From Aliarcobacter lanthieri (GTDB lineage: Bacteria; Campylobacterota; Campylobacteria; Campylobacterales; Arcobacteraceae): 64,000 bases of DNA. Below are positions 1-9,046 of the stretch, piece after piece; within the stretch, counting starts at the first letter, position 1; each line of letters begins with the position of its first letter. Position numbers and translations under genes: made by a program. The stretch is from contig NZ_CP053839.1 in NCBI RefSeq assembly GCF_013201625.1, forward strand, positions 1,116,001 through 1,180,000, read 5' to 3'. The notes below the pieces were generated by a model. It was not told where the DNA came from. It saw nothing but the letters and a program-made list of their open reading frames with translations, and did not search any database.

Positions 1-1
1 A

Positions 2-1642
2 GGATTATACCTTGGTGGATTAAATATAGTAGCTGAAGATGTGAGAGATAGTAGTGCTTTATTACACGAAATTGCTCACTGCATTCATATTGGTAATCAA
101 CAAATAAATAACTCAAAATTTGTAAATTACATGATAAGTAAATTATCTAGTAAGATAGATTTTGAGAATATACCAGATAAATTTAAAATTGAAGCTGCTA
201 GAAAAAATAATTACTATAATGATCCAAAAGAAGTTATAGCAAGAGCTTTAGAAATAGCAGCTTTATTTGCTAATGAAACTTCAAGAATTATCTGGAGTGA
301 TGCAGATTTAGATTTAATAAAATCAAGATCTCATTATGAGGAATTTGAAGGGCTTTATTTTAACTTTAACTCTTTTGACAATGAAACAAAAGGTGAGATG
401 TTAAAACTTTGGGAATTATTTTATGAAACTTCTTATTATGAAGTAGTAAACACAGATGTTGATCTGTTTCTAAAAATTGATACTAAATTCAAAAGAGTTG
501 AAAAATCAATCGATGAAATCATCAAAGAGGGAATTAAAATATCTTTAAAAGAGAAAAAAGAGCTTTACTCATTAGTGAAAGCAGATACTATTGATTTAAT
601 CATAAAAAACAAACCTTCAACATTAGGAATTCAGAATTTAGCATTAGTGCTTTTTAAAGATATTTTTATGTGGGGTTGTATGAGTAAAAAGACTAGTGTA
701 GAGAACTGGGTAGATGTAATTGAAAACCAATTTGCAAAAATATTCATAAAGCTAAATTCGGTTGTAAAAGCAGAATTAAGTGATATCGAATATTTTGAGT
801 ATCTTTCAAACTTTCAAAAAAATGTATTTGATAATGTAGATAACATTATTGGTTGTAATGGATTTAAAAATTTAGACTTTAGAGTTAAATTGAAAAATTC
901 TTTAGTCAAAGAGATAAACTGGACTGAATATAAAAATTTTAGAGACTCTCTTGTTCATTTTGGACCTATTTCTTTAATTGAAAGAGATTTGTTATTAGAT
1001 ATAGAATTTGTAAAAAAATACTATAGTGAATATGATGAATATGCTTTAAAGCTTAGAGAATCTAATCTTTTTTCAGAAGAGATTTGTGTCGAGATATACC
1101 AATATCTTTATGACATAGAAAAAACAAGTTTTATTCCAAGTAAAACACTTGAATATATGGTTAAAAAAGAGCGTGTCGAGATGAATTCACATATGATAAA
1201 TATGCTAGAAAGAGACAAAGATATAAACAAAATAATCACTGATTTAGAAGCAAAAGAGCCAGATAAATTAAAAGAAGTTACTAAAGAGTATGAAAAAAGA
1301 AGATCTACTTTGTCTTTTAACGGGACTCTTGGTGATAAAATTGAAGAGATAAAGCATCTCCAAAAACAAGAGTTTGAAGAGTTAATAAAAAACTCAACAA
1401 TTGAAGATTTTGAACATACAAAAACTGGTGAAAAATTAAAAGTAATGAAAATTAGTGAGAGAATTCCTAATTTCAAAGCTTTTAATGAATATTTAATAAA
1501 TAATAAAATCGCATATTATTCAAAATATGCACAAGGTTTTATTATCAAAAACATACAAAGAGTTCAAATTGCAAGTGCTATAGCTATGGCTATTTATAGT
1601 CCAGAATTACTTGAAACTTTTGCAACAGGTACTCTATTTTAA
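2..1642 (+). CDS. Polyvalent-type protein with zincin-like HExxH domain (5' end outside window)
   Basis: The reading frame is open from the first bases of the window, so the gene starts upstream and only its C-terminal part is seen; the GTG at 41 is probably not the real start. Near the beginning is LLHEIAHCIH, an HExxH zinc-metallopeptidase motif, and about 60 residues later DPKEVIARALEIA, which fits the downstream acidic ligand helix of LPD1-like domains in large polyvalent proteins of phages and conjugative elements. The rest is charged and helical, ending in a hydrophobic Ala-rich stretch. In such elements these proteins are thought to be delivered with the DNA or to protect it in the recipient; that role here is inference. 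The LPD1 assignment rests on the two motifs only. Confidence 0.6.
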   Translation, partial: GLYLGGLNIVAEDVRDSSALLHEIAHCIHIGNQQINNSKFVNYMISKLSSKIDFENIPDKFKIEAARKNNYYNDPKEVIARALEIAALFANETSRIIWSDADLDLIKSRSHYEEFEGLYFNFNSFDNETKGEMLKLWELFYETSYYEVVNTDVDLFLKIDTKFKRVEKSIDEIIKEGIKISLKEKKELYSLVKADTIDLIIKNKPSTLGIQNLALVLFKDIFMWGCMSKKTSVENWVDVIENQFAKIFIKLNSVVKAELSDIEYFEYLSNFQKNVFDNVDNIIGCNGFKNLDFRVKLKNSLVKEINWTEYKNFRDSLVHFGPISLIERDLLLDIEFVKKYYSEYDEYALKLRESNLFSEEICVEIYQYLYDIEKTSFIPSKTLEYMVKKERVEMNSHMINMLERDKDINKIITDLEAKEPDKLKEVTKEYEKRRSTLSFNGTLGDKIEEIKHLQKQEFEELIKNSTIEDFEHTKTGEKLKVMKISERIPNFKAFNEYLINNKIAYYSKYAQGFIIKNIQRVQIASAIAMAIYSPELLETFATGTLF

Positions 1643-1767
1643 AAATAAAAAACTAACAAAACTAATCATCTAACAAATTACATATAAATCTTTAATTTGA
1701 CTGCATTGCAGAGGATAAAGTATTGTCTATTTGAATTGATTGGGTTTTGTTTCTAAAAGGAAAAATT

Positions 1768-2529
1768 ATGGCTCAAAAAATAGAAGAAAAATTGTTAAAA
1801 ATTGCAAAAGCAATTATTGAATATAGAGATTTTTTCAGTAGTGAAAAAACACATTTCAAAAGAAATTGGAAAGTTGAACTTCAAGAGAATAGTCTAAAAA
1901 ATACTCAAATTGGAGTTTTAATAAACAACTTTGATATTGAGAAAATCATTGAACAAATAGATGCTAATTCAAGTGAAGAAGAAATATTTTCTTTGCTTAA
2001 AAAAGTGTATCAAGCTAAAAACCAATTCAATATTGGTGATAAGGTTGATTTTGTAAATGATTATGGTGTTATTTTTAAAGATCATACAATCACTAACTTC
2101 ACATTATATGAATTTGGTGGGTATTTATATGATACAGATAAAAATGATACTTCTTGGTGTTGGAAAAAAGAAAAAAATTTACATCTTTCAGGTACCTATG
2201 TAGAACCTAATCCTGATCTTGAATTAAACAATGGTTCAATTGCAAAATACAAAGAGATAAGTTGCTGGGGGAATAGAGTCTATCTAATTGATGATTTGTC
2301 AATAAATGTTGTGATGGTTGATGGGGAACTTCATACTATGAATGGTGAAGATGAGCCTATTGAACCATTAAAAAATGATTGGCAACCAAAAGAACTTGTT
2401 AGATGCATTAATTGCGAATGGCAAGGAGAAGAAGAGGAATTAGATGATTGTGAAGATGATAGGGAACCGATAAAAGGTTGTCCTAATTGTAAAACAGATA
2501 GTTATCTTTCTGATGTAAAACAACATTAA
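1768..2529 (+). CDS. Hypothetical protein with C-terminal zinc ribbon
   Basis: An ATG at 1768 preceded by AAAGGA is preferred to the upstream TTG at 1747. The product is about 253 residues. Its N-terminal half is helical and charged; the C-terminal end carries two CxxC pairs (RCINCEW and GCPNCK) separated by an acidic stretch, a typical zinc ribbon. The function is not recognised. It lies in a plus-strand run with a DNA methyltransferase 19 bases downstream, so co-transcription is likely. Confidence 0.6.
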   Translation: MAQKIEEKLLKIAKAIIEYRDFFSSEKTHFKRNWKVELQENSLKNTQIGVLINNFDIEKIIEQIDANSSEEEIFSLLKKVYQAKNQFNIGDKVDFVNDYGVIFKDHTITNFTLYEFGGYLYDTDKNDTSWCWKKEKNLHLSGTYVEPNPDLELNNGSIAKYKEISCWGNRVYLIDDLSINVVMVDGELHTMNGEDEPIEPLKNDWQPKELVRCINCEWQGEEEELDDCEDDREPIKGCPNCKTDSYLSDVKQH

Positions 2530-2548
2530 TGCCATTCAGGAGAAGAAA

Positions 2549-3436
2549 ATGAAAAGTGTAATGAGTTTTCCTGAAAGAGGTACTTATGGAGATAGTAAAT
2601 GGAGAGGCAATACAAGTGGTTTTGTTATTAAAGAGTTAATTGAACACTTTAATCCAAAACTATTTGTTGATGCTTGTGAAGGTTCTGGAACGAGTAGAGA
2701 TGTTTGCAAAGAAATGGAAGTAGGTTATGTAGGTCTTGATTTATATAAAGGTCAAGATTTTACAAAAGATTATATCTTAAATCAACTACCACATCCAGCA
2801 GATATTTGCTTTACTCACCCTCCTTATCATTCAATGATTAAATATAGTGGAAGTGTTTATGGAAATGAAATAATTCATGGAGATACATCTCATTGTATTA
2901 CTCCAGAAGAGTTTATCTCAAAATCACAAGTTATGTTACTAAACCAAAGAGAAGCTACAAAAGAGGGTGGTATATATTGCACTCTTATTGGAGATCAAAG
3001 AGGTGGAACACTTGGTAGTGGAAAATTTAAAAGCTATCAAGCTGATTTAATTTCTATGATGCCAAAAGATGAACTGTTATCTGTAGCTATTAAACTACAA
3101 CATAATTGCTTATCTGATAATCGTGTATATAATGGGAACTTTGTACCTATTTTACATGAGTATCTTTTAATTTGGAAGAAAAAAAGTAAATCTCTTTTTG
3201 CAGTATCTTTCGATATTGCAAGTGAACTTCAAAGCAGGGTAGCTACTACTTGGAGAAATTGCATAAGAATAGTAATGATGAAGCTTCAAAAAGCTGATTT
3301 AAATACTATCTATGAAGAAATAGAAAAAGTTGCTGGACAGTTAATTGCTAAAAACGAAAACTGGAAAGCTAAGATTCGCCAAACGCTTCAAAAACATTAT
3401 ACAAATGTTGAGAGAGGTGTTTGGGCCTTAAATTAA
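2549..3436 (+). CDS. Putative DNA methyltransferase (N4-cytosine/N6-adenine type)
   Basis: The product is 295 residues. VDACEGSGTSRDV near residue 41 resembles the SAM-binding motif I (D-x-F-x-G-x-G) and CFTHPPYH near residue 88 resembles the catalytic motif IV (D/N/S-PPY) of amino-methyltransferases. The order motif I then motif IV fits a beta-class-like or plasmid-borne enzyme. No restriction partner is adjacent, so it may be an orphan methylase protecting the element. The start follows a CAGGAG ribosome-binding site. The motif IV residue before PPY is H, and motif I has E where F/A is usual, so specificity and activity are uncertain. Confidence 0.6.
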   Translation: MKSVMSFPERGTYGDSKWRGNTSGFVIKELIEHFNPKLFVDACEGSGTSRDVCKEMEVGYVGLDLYKGQDFTKDYILNQLPHPADICFTHPPYHSMIKYSGSVYGNEIIHGDTSHCITPEEFISKSQVMLLNQREATKEGGIYCTLIGDQRGGTLGSGKFKSYQADLISMMPKDELLSVAIKLQHNCLSDNRVYNGNFVPILHEYLLIWKKKSKSLFAVSFDIASELQSRVATTWRNCIRIVMMKLQKADLNTIYEEIEKVAGQLIAKNENWKAKIRQTLQKHYTNVERGVWALN

Positions 3437-3456
3437 TATTTTATAAGGATATTTAT

Positions 3457-4128
3457 ATGAGTAAAATTCAAACAAATATCTTTGATTTTATTGAAGATTT
3501 AAATCATGATACAAAAAATATTGAAGATGTAGAGCTTGTAAATATTGATTATTCTGATATTCCTAATATTGAAATTGATGAATTACTTTCACAAATACAA
3601 GATTTAATTAATAAAAAAGTTTTAGAAAGGACAGATAAATATTTTAGATTATGTCTATCCTTTAAACCATATGTTACTAAATCTGAATTCACTGAAACTT
3701 ATATGCTTATGGCTCTTGCTTGGAGTGATTCTGCTATTTACAATTATATTTTTGAAAATGGTGGTAATAAACTATCTACTGAAGAATATTTGAATATTTG
3801 TGATTCTAACGGTGCTTATACCAAAAGAGCATGGGAAGTATTTAATAAAGATAGAAGTCTTACACCAAAAGATTTAATGAAGAAATTTGATATAAAAGGA
3901 CATATTCGTCCAATTTCTTATGCAAATGGTAGTAAAGAAGATTGTGAAAGAGCATTAAATATTTTAATTGAATGGAATATTAATCATATAAAATCATTAT
4001 CGGAGCTTCAAGCTGATAATAAATACAACTTTATAAGAATTCATCGAAGAAAAGGTGAAATTGAAAGCACTCGTTGTATGAATGGTGAGTGTATTGGTGG
4101 AATTATGACAAGAGAAGTAGCTTTCTAA
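3457..4128 (+). CDS. Hypothetical protein
   Basis: The start at ATG 3457 has AAGGA 8 bases upstream; an in-frame TTG at 3421 would overlap the methyltransferase gene. The protein has 223 residues with an acidic N-terminal third and a basic C-terminal third containing two cysteines (TRCMNGECIGG). No family is recognised. It sits directly behind the methyltransferase gene and probably belongs to the same operon. Confidence 0.55.
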   Translation: MSKIQTNIFDFIEDLNHDTKNIEDVELVNIDYSDIPNIEIDELLSQIQDLINKKVLERTDKYFRLCLSFKPYVTKSEFTETYMLMALAWSDSAIYNYIFENGGNKLSTEEYLNICDSNGAYTKRAWEVFNKDRSLTPKDLMKKFDIKGHIRPISYANGSKEDCERALNILIEWNINHIKSLSELQADNKYNFIRIHRRKGEIESTRCMNGECIGGIMTREVAF

Positions 4129-4168
4129 GTTGATTTTAGAAGTTAATATAAAAATTAAAGGATAAAAA

Positions 4169-4525
4169 ATGCAAAGATATGAAATTACAATAATTGAAAA
4201 AAGAATGCTATCTACTACTGTAGAAGCAAATAATGAAGAAGAAGCAAAAAAACTTTTTTTAGATGACAGAATAAATATGTCTGATTTTAAAGAAGTTGAT
4301 GGTTCTCAAGAAACTTATCATTATGAAACTTGTAAATTTGATGAACCAAATTGGCAAGATGTGCTAATCAAAAAAGCATATGATTTTGGTTTTATTGAGA
4401 TATCTCAAGGAGCTGAAGCAATTAAGATTATCGATAAGTATAATAATGAAGATGAACTTTTTGAAGCACTTAATAATAGTGAAGATAAATTATCACAAGC
4501 TATTGCAAATGCTACTCAAATATAA
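4169..4525 (+). CDS. Small protein, DpnD/PcfM-like N-terminus (tentative)
   Basis: 118 residues. The N-terminus reads RYEITIIEKRML...VEANNEEEAKKLF, which resembles the beta-strand-then-helix pattern of DpnD/PcfM-like domains found on mobile elements (an EITE-type strand, then V-x-A-x-x-x-x-EA). The C-terminal half is helical and has no recognised signature. AAAGGA precedes the ATG. The family link is from memory of the motif only. Confidence 0.5.
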   Translation: MQRYEITIIEKRMLSTTVEANNEEEAKKLFLDDRINMSDFKEVDGSQETYHYETCKFDEPNWQDVLIKKAYDFGFIEISQGAEAIKIIDKYNNEDELFEALNNSEDKLSQAIANATQI

Positions 4526-4535
4526 GGAGCAATAA

Positions 4536-5882
4536 ATGTGCTGCTTAAAAGATGATAATTTAGAAGAATTTGATGATGATTTTTATGATGAAGAGTTTGA
4601 AGAAAAGCCTTCAAAAAGTAAAAAGCCTAAAATTTCAAGTTTTGATACTTTAAAAAAACATTTTGATATTGTTGAAGTAGAAGAACATGAAATTTATGAT
4701 CTATTTATTTGTAAAAACAAAATTAAAGATAAAGTAAGTTTCATTGAATATGAAGCTTGGCTTTGTACAAAAATAAAAAAAGATAGAAAAGAAGGTTTTG
4801 CAGAAGATGTTTTAAAATATATTGATAAATTAATCAATTTTGATAAAACTAATTCTGCTCAATTATCTCTTTTTATTGAAACTGAAATACAAAAAGAAAA
4901 CAAGAGAATATCAATTAAAGATTTAAGTTTTTGGGATTGTATAAATGATTACTATCTTTTTGACCTTGATGATTACTTAAAAGATATTCCTAAAAATAAT
5001 GAAGAAATGATAGCATTTGTAAAAGAATGTATTACTCTTTATTTTGAGAATCCAGAAAAAGAATATGACTCTTTTGACTTTGAGTATGATGAATATTTGA
5101 CATCAGAGCCTATAAGTGATAGAGAAATGTTAAGTCGCTTATATAGTAAATTAAGAATGTATTTTGGATTATCTACATATGTAGAAGATATATATTCAAT
5201 ATATTTAAATGGAGAAGTTCATAAAATTACTAAAAAAGGTGAAGTAAAAAAACGATTTTATGCTTCATATTATGGAGCTAGATTAAAAATAGAACTGTAT
5301 GATGAAGAGTCAAAGTTTTATGATTTATATGATAAAGAATTTTGTTCTTGGTTAAGAGAAAAATTAAATATTCCATATAGAGAGCCATTAACTGATAATG
5401 AAGTAATAAAAGGTTCTTTATTAGATTTTTCAAAAAAATTTGTTAAAGATGAAAAAGAGTTTTATTCTTTTATCAATGATGCAAAAGATGCAGTTGATTT
5501 TAGAAAAAACATTATTTCATATATCAAAAAATCAGGTAATTATACAGGACATCAAGGATGTGGAGGAGGTCCACTTGATGATTGTTATAGTATAAGTTAT
5601 GGATATGATTTGAATCATTTATACTTAGAAATTTCACAATTAAATGAATATAGAAAACAACTTAATAGAGAAATATATTCAAAATCTTCAAGAGAAGATT
5701 ATACATATATTTTTAAAGTTAAGGGAGTTGAAGTATTTGAAAAAATGTATGAATATCTAAGTGATATTTTAGATAATAATTCTACAAAATTAGATTCATT
5801 CAAATCAACACTAAATAATGTTGATGAAACAGGCTATTCAGATGAACAATTAAATTGTTTTATGAATGGTTCTTTGTTTTAA
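4536..5882 (+). CDS. Hypothetical acidic protein, last gene of the left operon
   Basis: 448 residues. The N-terminal 30 residues are extremely acidic (runs of D and E) followed by a Lys/Ser-rich linker. The remainder is rich in D, E, Y and K with a GCGGGPLDDC segment near residue 345. AAGGAG lies 8 bases before the ATG. The gene ends 9 bases before a strong hairpin terminator, so it is probably the last gene of the run that begins upstream of the window. No function is assigned. Confidence 0.55.
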   Translation: MCCLKDDNLEEFDDDFYDEEFEEKPSKSKKPKISSFDTLKKHFDIVEVEEHEIYDLFICKNKIKDKVSFIEYEAWLCTKIKKDRKEGFAEDVLKYIDKLINFDKTNSAQLSLFIETEIQKENKRISIKDLSFWDCINDYYLFDLDDYLKDIPKNNEEMIAFVKECITLYFENPEKEYDSFDFEYDEYLTSEPISDREMLSRLYSKLRMYFGLSTYVEDIYSIYLNGEVHKITKKGEVKKRFYASYYGARLKIELYDEESKFYDLYDKEFCSWLREKLNIPYREPLTDNEVIKGSLLDFSKKFVKDEKEFYSFINDAKDAVDFRKNIISYIKKSGNYTGHQGCGGGPLDDCYSISYGYDLNHLYLEISQLNEYRKQLNREIYSKSSREDYTYIFKVKGVEVFEKMYEYLSDILDNNSTKLDSFKSTLNNVDETGYSDEQLNCFMNGSLF

Positions 5883-5890
5883 AAAAGAAA

Positions 5891-5911
5891 AAAATCTCCT
5901 AGAGAGATTTT
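5891..5911. terminator. Bidirectional hairpin terminator
   Basis: The perfect inverted repeat AAAATCTC / GAGATTTT with a 5-base loop lies between convergent genes. It is flanked by A-rich sequence on the left and T-rich sequence on the right, so it can end transcription from either side. Confidence 0.75.
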
Positions 5912-5926
5912 CCCTTTTGGGTTTTT

Positions 5927-6232
5927 TCAAGTCTTTGTATTTAAGGCTTGGAAAAGTTCAAAAATTTTTAAATATTCTTTGAGTTTGTTTTTATCAACAT
6001 CATAAATATTATTCCCGAATATCTTTATTTCTAAAATTATTTCTGTCTTTGGGTTATAATAAAAATTTAAAACTATATGATTATCAAAAAATATTTGTTT
6101 TATTTTATGAATTCCCATTGTGAACTCATTACAACTTGAGTAAGAAAGAATTTCTTCTATTTTTTTAATGTCTTGAGACACTAAAGACCTTGTAGCCTGA
6201 TATTCCTCGAATGTAAGATTTTTATCATACAT
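5927..6232 (-). CDS. Hypothetical small protein
   Basis: 101 residues on the minus strand. The N-terminal half is helical; the C-terminal half has a strand-rich pattern (HIVLNFYYNPKTEIILEIKIFG). An AAAAGGA-like ribosome-binding site lies just upstream of the ATG. It is separated from the EAL gene by about 140 bases of AT-rich sequence and probably has its own promoter. The family is not recognised. Confidence 0.5.
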   Translation of the reverse strand: MYDKNLTFEEYQATRSLVSQDIKKIEEILSYSSCNEFTMGIHKIKQIFFDNHIVLNFYYNPKTEIILEIKIFGNNIYDVDKNKLKEYLKIFELFQALNTKT

Positions 6233-6371
6233 TTTCTTATCCTTTTTTTGTATTTTAAATTAAAATAGTTTTTTTAAGATGGATAATTGCGAACATCAGT
6301 GTTTAAATTATAGTATAAACTTTTGATTATATCTAAAATTTTAGATTATGTCAAACATATGTTACCGAGGG

Positions 6372-7568
6372 TTAAAAATTAATTTTGCACAAAAATAACT
6401 CTTTAATTAAATTTGGCTTCCCAATATAATATCCTTGAAAATAATCCACTCCTAATTCTTTCATTGAATTAAAAATTTCTTCATTCTCTACATATTCAGC
6501 AACAATTTTAATATCCATTTTTTTTGCTAAATTTACTATGTTTTCTAATAAGATTTTATATCTCATATTTGTCTTGTAGTTTCTTACAAATTCACCATCT
6601 ATTTTGATTGTTTCAATTCTTTCTAAATCTCTTAAAATACCAAAATTTGAATATCCTATACCAAAATCATCTATACTGAATGAAGCTCCTAAATTTGTAA
6701 TTGCATTTATAAAATCTTGTACTTTCTTGTAATCTTTTATTGCATCACTTTCTGTGATTTCAAAATCAACTTTTTTTATATTGGCATATTCTTTTGAAAT
6801 ATTTTTTATATACTCATTTATCTCTTTATTGTCTATATCTTCAAATGATAGATTAATGGATACTTTTTCATCTCTATTTTTAAAATCTTCAAATGCTTGT
6901 AATACAACTTTTTTAGTTAATAGATTATATAACTTGATATTTTTACTAGTTTTTAAAAAACTATCAGGATAGTGTATAAAACCATTATGCTCTATTCTCA
7001 ATAAAGCTTCATACTTTACAATGTTTTTATTTTGATCTGCAATTGGTTGATAATGAACTAAAGGATTTCCTTCTGTAATTATATTTTTTGCAAGGTTGTT
7101 TTTTACTAGTTCTTCAAGAATTGGATCTTCGTAAAAAACAACTTCCAATTTATGATGTCTTGCATATTTAATTGCAAATTCACTTTCTTCTATAAATTTT
7201 GGTCCAGAACTTATTCCAGCTGTAATATTTAGTACTATATTTCCATTAGATGATTTTATTGGCTCTAGTTTTGTGTCATGTATAAATGAATTTAAAAGCT
7301 TATGTAGTTCTTTTTTTGTAAAATTGATTCCTTGAAATAAAAGAATAAAACGATCTCCACTTCTGTATAGTTTTTTTATTTTAAAATAGGTTTTTATTTT
7401 TTTACCAATTTGCTTTAATACTCTATTTCCTATCTTTTCTGAATAGTAATAATTTACAAAATAAAACTCGTTAATATCAAGTAATACTAGAAATTGTGTA
7501 GTTTTTTTAAACATATCTTTGTATAAACGATTTCTATTGTAAAATCCTAAAAAATCTATATCTTTCAT
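6372..7568 (-). CDS. EAL-domain c-di-GMP phosphodiesterase with degenerate GGDEF domain
   Basis: 398 residues. The N-terminal half is a GGDEF fold in which the signature is degenerate (RSGDRF instead of GGDEF), so it should not make c-di-GMP. The C-terminal half is a complete EAL domain: YEALLR, SINLSF, FEITESD, SIDDFGIGYSN, IKIDGEF, VAEYVENEE and the final DYFQGYYIGKP. These supply the metal-binding Glu/Asp residues and the loop-6 DDFG, so hydrolysis of c-di-GMP to pGpG is predicted. There is no transmembrane or PAS segment, so it is probably cytosolic. Its start overlaps the stop of the nuclease gene by four bases, implying translational coupling. On a mobile element it may shift the host between attached and motile states; that is inference. 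Confidence 0.85.
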   Translation of the reverse strand: MKDIDFLGFYNRNRLYKDMFKKTTQFLVLLDINEFYFVNYYYSEKIGNRVLKQIGKKIKTYFKIKKLYRSGDRFILLFQGINFTKKELHKLLNSFIHDTKLEPIKSSNGNIVLNITAGISSGPKFIEESEFAIKYARHHKLEVVFYEDPILEELVKNNLAKNIITEGNPLVHYQPIADQNKNIVKYEALLRIEHNGFIHYPDSFLKTSKNIKLYNLLTKKVVLQAFEDFKNRDEKVSINLSFEDIDNKEINEYIKNISKEYANIKKVDFEITESDAIKDYKKVQDFINAITNLGASFSIDDFGIGYSNFGILRDLERIETIKIDGEFVRNYKTNMRYKILLENIVNLAKKMDIKIVAEYVENEEIFNSMKELGVDYFQGYYIGKPNLIKELFLCKINF

Positions 7569-8080
7569 TTAGATTTTCTCCTATAATTCCAAGGTTCTGT
7601 AGGATTATTATCTGCCCACAATCCTTTTTTGAGATTTCTTGCTTCTTTTTCAGCTTTTAGGTAATTCTTTTTTTTAGAATATTGTCTATATACCCAAGCG
7701 AAACCATCTTCTACTTGCTTTAAATTTATATCTTTATTGTTTAAATATATCGTTCCAAGTATTCTTCCATATTGGTCTTTTTTGTCATAGATAACAGTTA
7801 CATCTTTACCAAAAATATATTTTGATAAATTTTGTTTTGATTTGTTACCAAAAGTTTGAGATTTTTCTGGAGCATCTATATCGTTTAGTCTTATTCGATA
7901 TTGTGTTTTTATATTAACTTTTTCCATTTCAAGTGGTTTTAGAAGTTTGCTTTTATTTTCTAAAACAAGTAATGTTGCTGTATCTCCATCAGCTATTGAA
8001 ATTATTTTCCCTTTTAGTTCTGCTGCTTGAGTTGAAGTTAATAATCCAATGGTAATTAAAAATAATAGTTTTTTAGTCAT
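7565..8080 (-). CDS. Secreted thermonuclease (SNase) homologue
   Basis: 171 residues. The N-terminal hydrophobic signal peptide ends near STQAAEL, so the product is exported. The SNase/OB-fold signature follows: GDTATL, then RIRLNDIDAPE (first catalytic Arg and the DAPE metal region), YGRILGTIYLNN (second catalytic Arg) and GFAWVYRQY near the end, with ARNLKKGLWA as the final helix. It is predicted to cut DNA or RNA in the periplasm or outside the cell. The gene is coupled to the downstream EAL gene. Related nucleases occur on conjugative elements, where their role in transfer is unclear. Confidence 0.85.
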   Translation of the reverse strand: MTKKLLFLITIGLLTSTQAAELKGKIISIADGDTATLLVLENKSKLLKPLEMEKVNIKTQYRIRLNDIDAPEKSQTFGNKSKQNLSKYIFGKDVTVIYDKKDQYGRILGTIYLNNKDINLKQVEDGFAWVYRQYSKKKNYLKAEKEARNLKKGLWADNNPTEPWNYRRKSK

Positions 8081-8087
8081 AATTTGT

Positions 8088-8255
8088 TTATTCCTGTAAT
8101 AGTTTTAATAAGTAATTTTTTATATCTTCTATAGCTAATTCTAAGTAGTTTAAATATTCTAAAATTAATATCTCAATATTTCTAAAAGAGTTAATTTCAA
8201 GTTGAAAATAAGCTATATAGAGTAATGATAAAAGAGTTATTAGTCTAAGTAGCAT
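8088..8255 (-). CDS. Small membrane protein
   Basis: The start at 8255 is chosen because AAAGGA lies 9 bases upstream, right at the end of the preceding gene; alternative upstream starts (8279, TTG 8291) would overlap the WGR gene. The 55 residues contain one N-terminal transmembrane helix (LLRLITLLSLLYIAYF) and an amphipathic Leu/Ile-rich C-terminal helix. No family is known. It is co-transcribed with the flanking genes. Confidence 0.5.
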   Translation of the reverse strand: MLLRLITLLSLLYIAYFQLEINSFRNIEILILEYLNYLELAIEDIKNYLLKLLQE

Positions 8256-8256
8256 T

Positions 8257-8526
8257 TTAGATATTCCTTTTGTGTTCATAATTTGTATCAATGCTTGAGC
8301 TAAATATTTTATATCCTTTTTTTATCTTACTTGATAATATTTTTTCAAGATAAGAGTAAGCTTCTTTTTTATTTGTAAATATAGATTTTAGATGACCAGT
8401 TGGTGATGAATATCTAGTATTGCCAAATATTCTTTCAACTATATAATCTCCGAACAAGTTAGCTAAGATTGATATGTTATAGTATCTTTCATTTTTATTG
8501 ACACTCTTTTTTAACACAACAGTCAT
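8257..8526 (-). CDS. WGR-domain protein
   Basis: 89 residues made almost entirely of one WGR-like domain: RYYNISILANLFGDYIVER, then a variant of the WGR strand (IFGNTRY), then a helix with KKEAYSYLEKIL and the closing K-x-x-KGYK. WGR domains bind nucleic acids in MolR proteins and PARPs, and stand-alone copies are common on plasmids. The W of the WGR triplet is replaced here. The stop codon is two bases before the next start, so the two genes are tightly linked. Confidence 0.7.
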   Translation of the reverse strand: MTVVLKKSVNKNERYYNISILANLFGDYIVERIFGNTRYSSPTGHLKSIFTNKKEAYSYLEKILSSKIKKGYKIFSSSIDTNYEHKRNI

Positions 8527-8529
8527 TTT

Positions 8530-9027
8530 TTAAATTCCTAATTGAATATAAATTGCTATTAGTAAAAATAAGATTGATAAGATAAATATTATATATTCTG
8601 TTATGCTACCAACTGCAAACCTTAATATTATTGGTAATAGCACAAAGTTATAGTTAAATCTTTGCAATGGAAATAATCCATTTTTAATACCTTGATATGT
8701 TATTGAATCTTGCAAAATATGCAATAAAATACCTATATTAACTGCAAACAAATAGTTATAGCCTTGCATAAAAAGAAATATTCCTAAAATAGTAAACAAT
8801 AGTAAGTTATGAGTTATTGTTCTATGACCAAAAATAATATTTATTGGATATGATAAATATTGCATTTTTCTTCCAATTAAACTATTTGGCTCATCAATAT
8901 CAGGCAATATAGAACCTAGAGAAACTAGCCCTAAAAAGATTGAATAGTTTATATTTATTTGTGTACCAAATGCTAATGGAATAGATGCAATAGCAATAGA
9001 ATTTACTATATGAGTTTTTCCTAACAC
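8530..9027 (-). CDS. YdjM-like membrane-bound putative metal-dependent hydrolase
   Basis: 165 residues. The N-terminus LGKTHIV, the motif SILPDIDEPNSLIG and the GHRTITHN motif are those of the YdjM/DUF457 family of inner-membrane proteins with His/Asp metal ligands. Four or five hydrophobic segments fill the rest. In E. coli the YdjM gene is LexA-controlled; no such control is visible here. The substrate is unknown for the family. It is the second gene of the minus-strand run after the ribbon-helix-helix gene. Confidence 0.8.
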   Translation of the reverse strand: MLGKTHIVNSIAIASIPLAFGTQININYSIFLGLVSLGSILPDIDEPNSLIGRKMQYLSYPINIIFGHRTITHNLLLFTILGIFLFMQGYNYLFAVNIGILLHILQDSITYQGIKNGLFPLQRFNYNFVLLPIILRFAVGSITEYIIFILSILFLLIAIYIQLGI

Positions 9028-9046
9028 TTTCTTGCCTTATAAAAGT

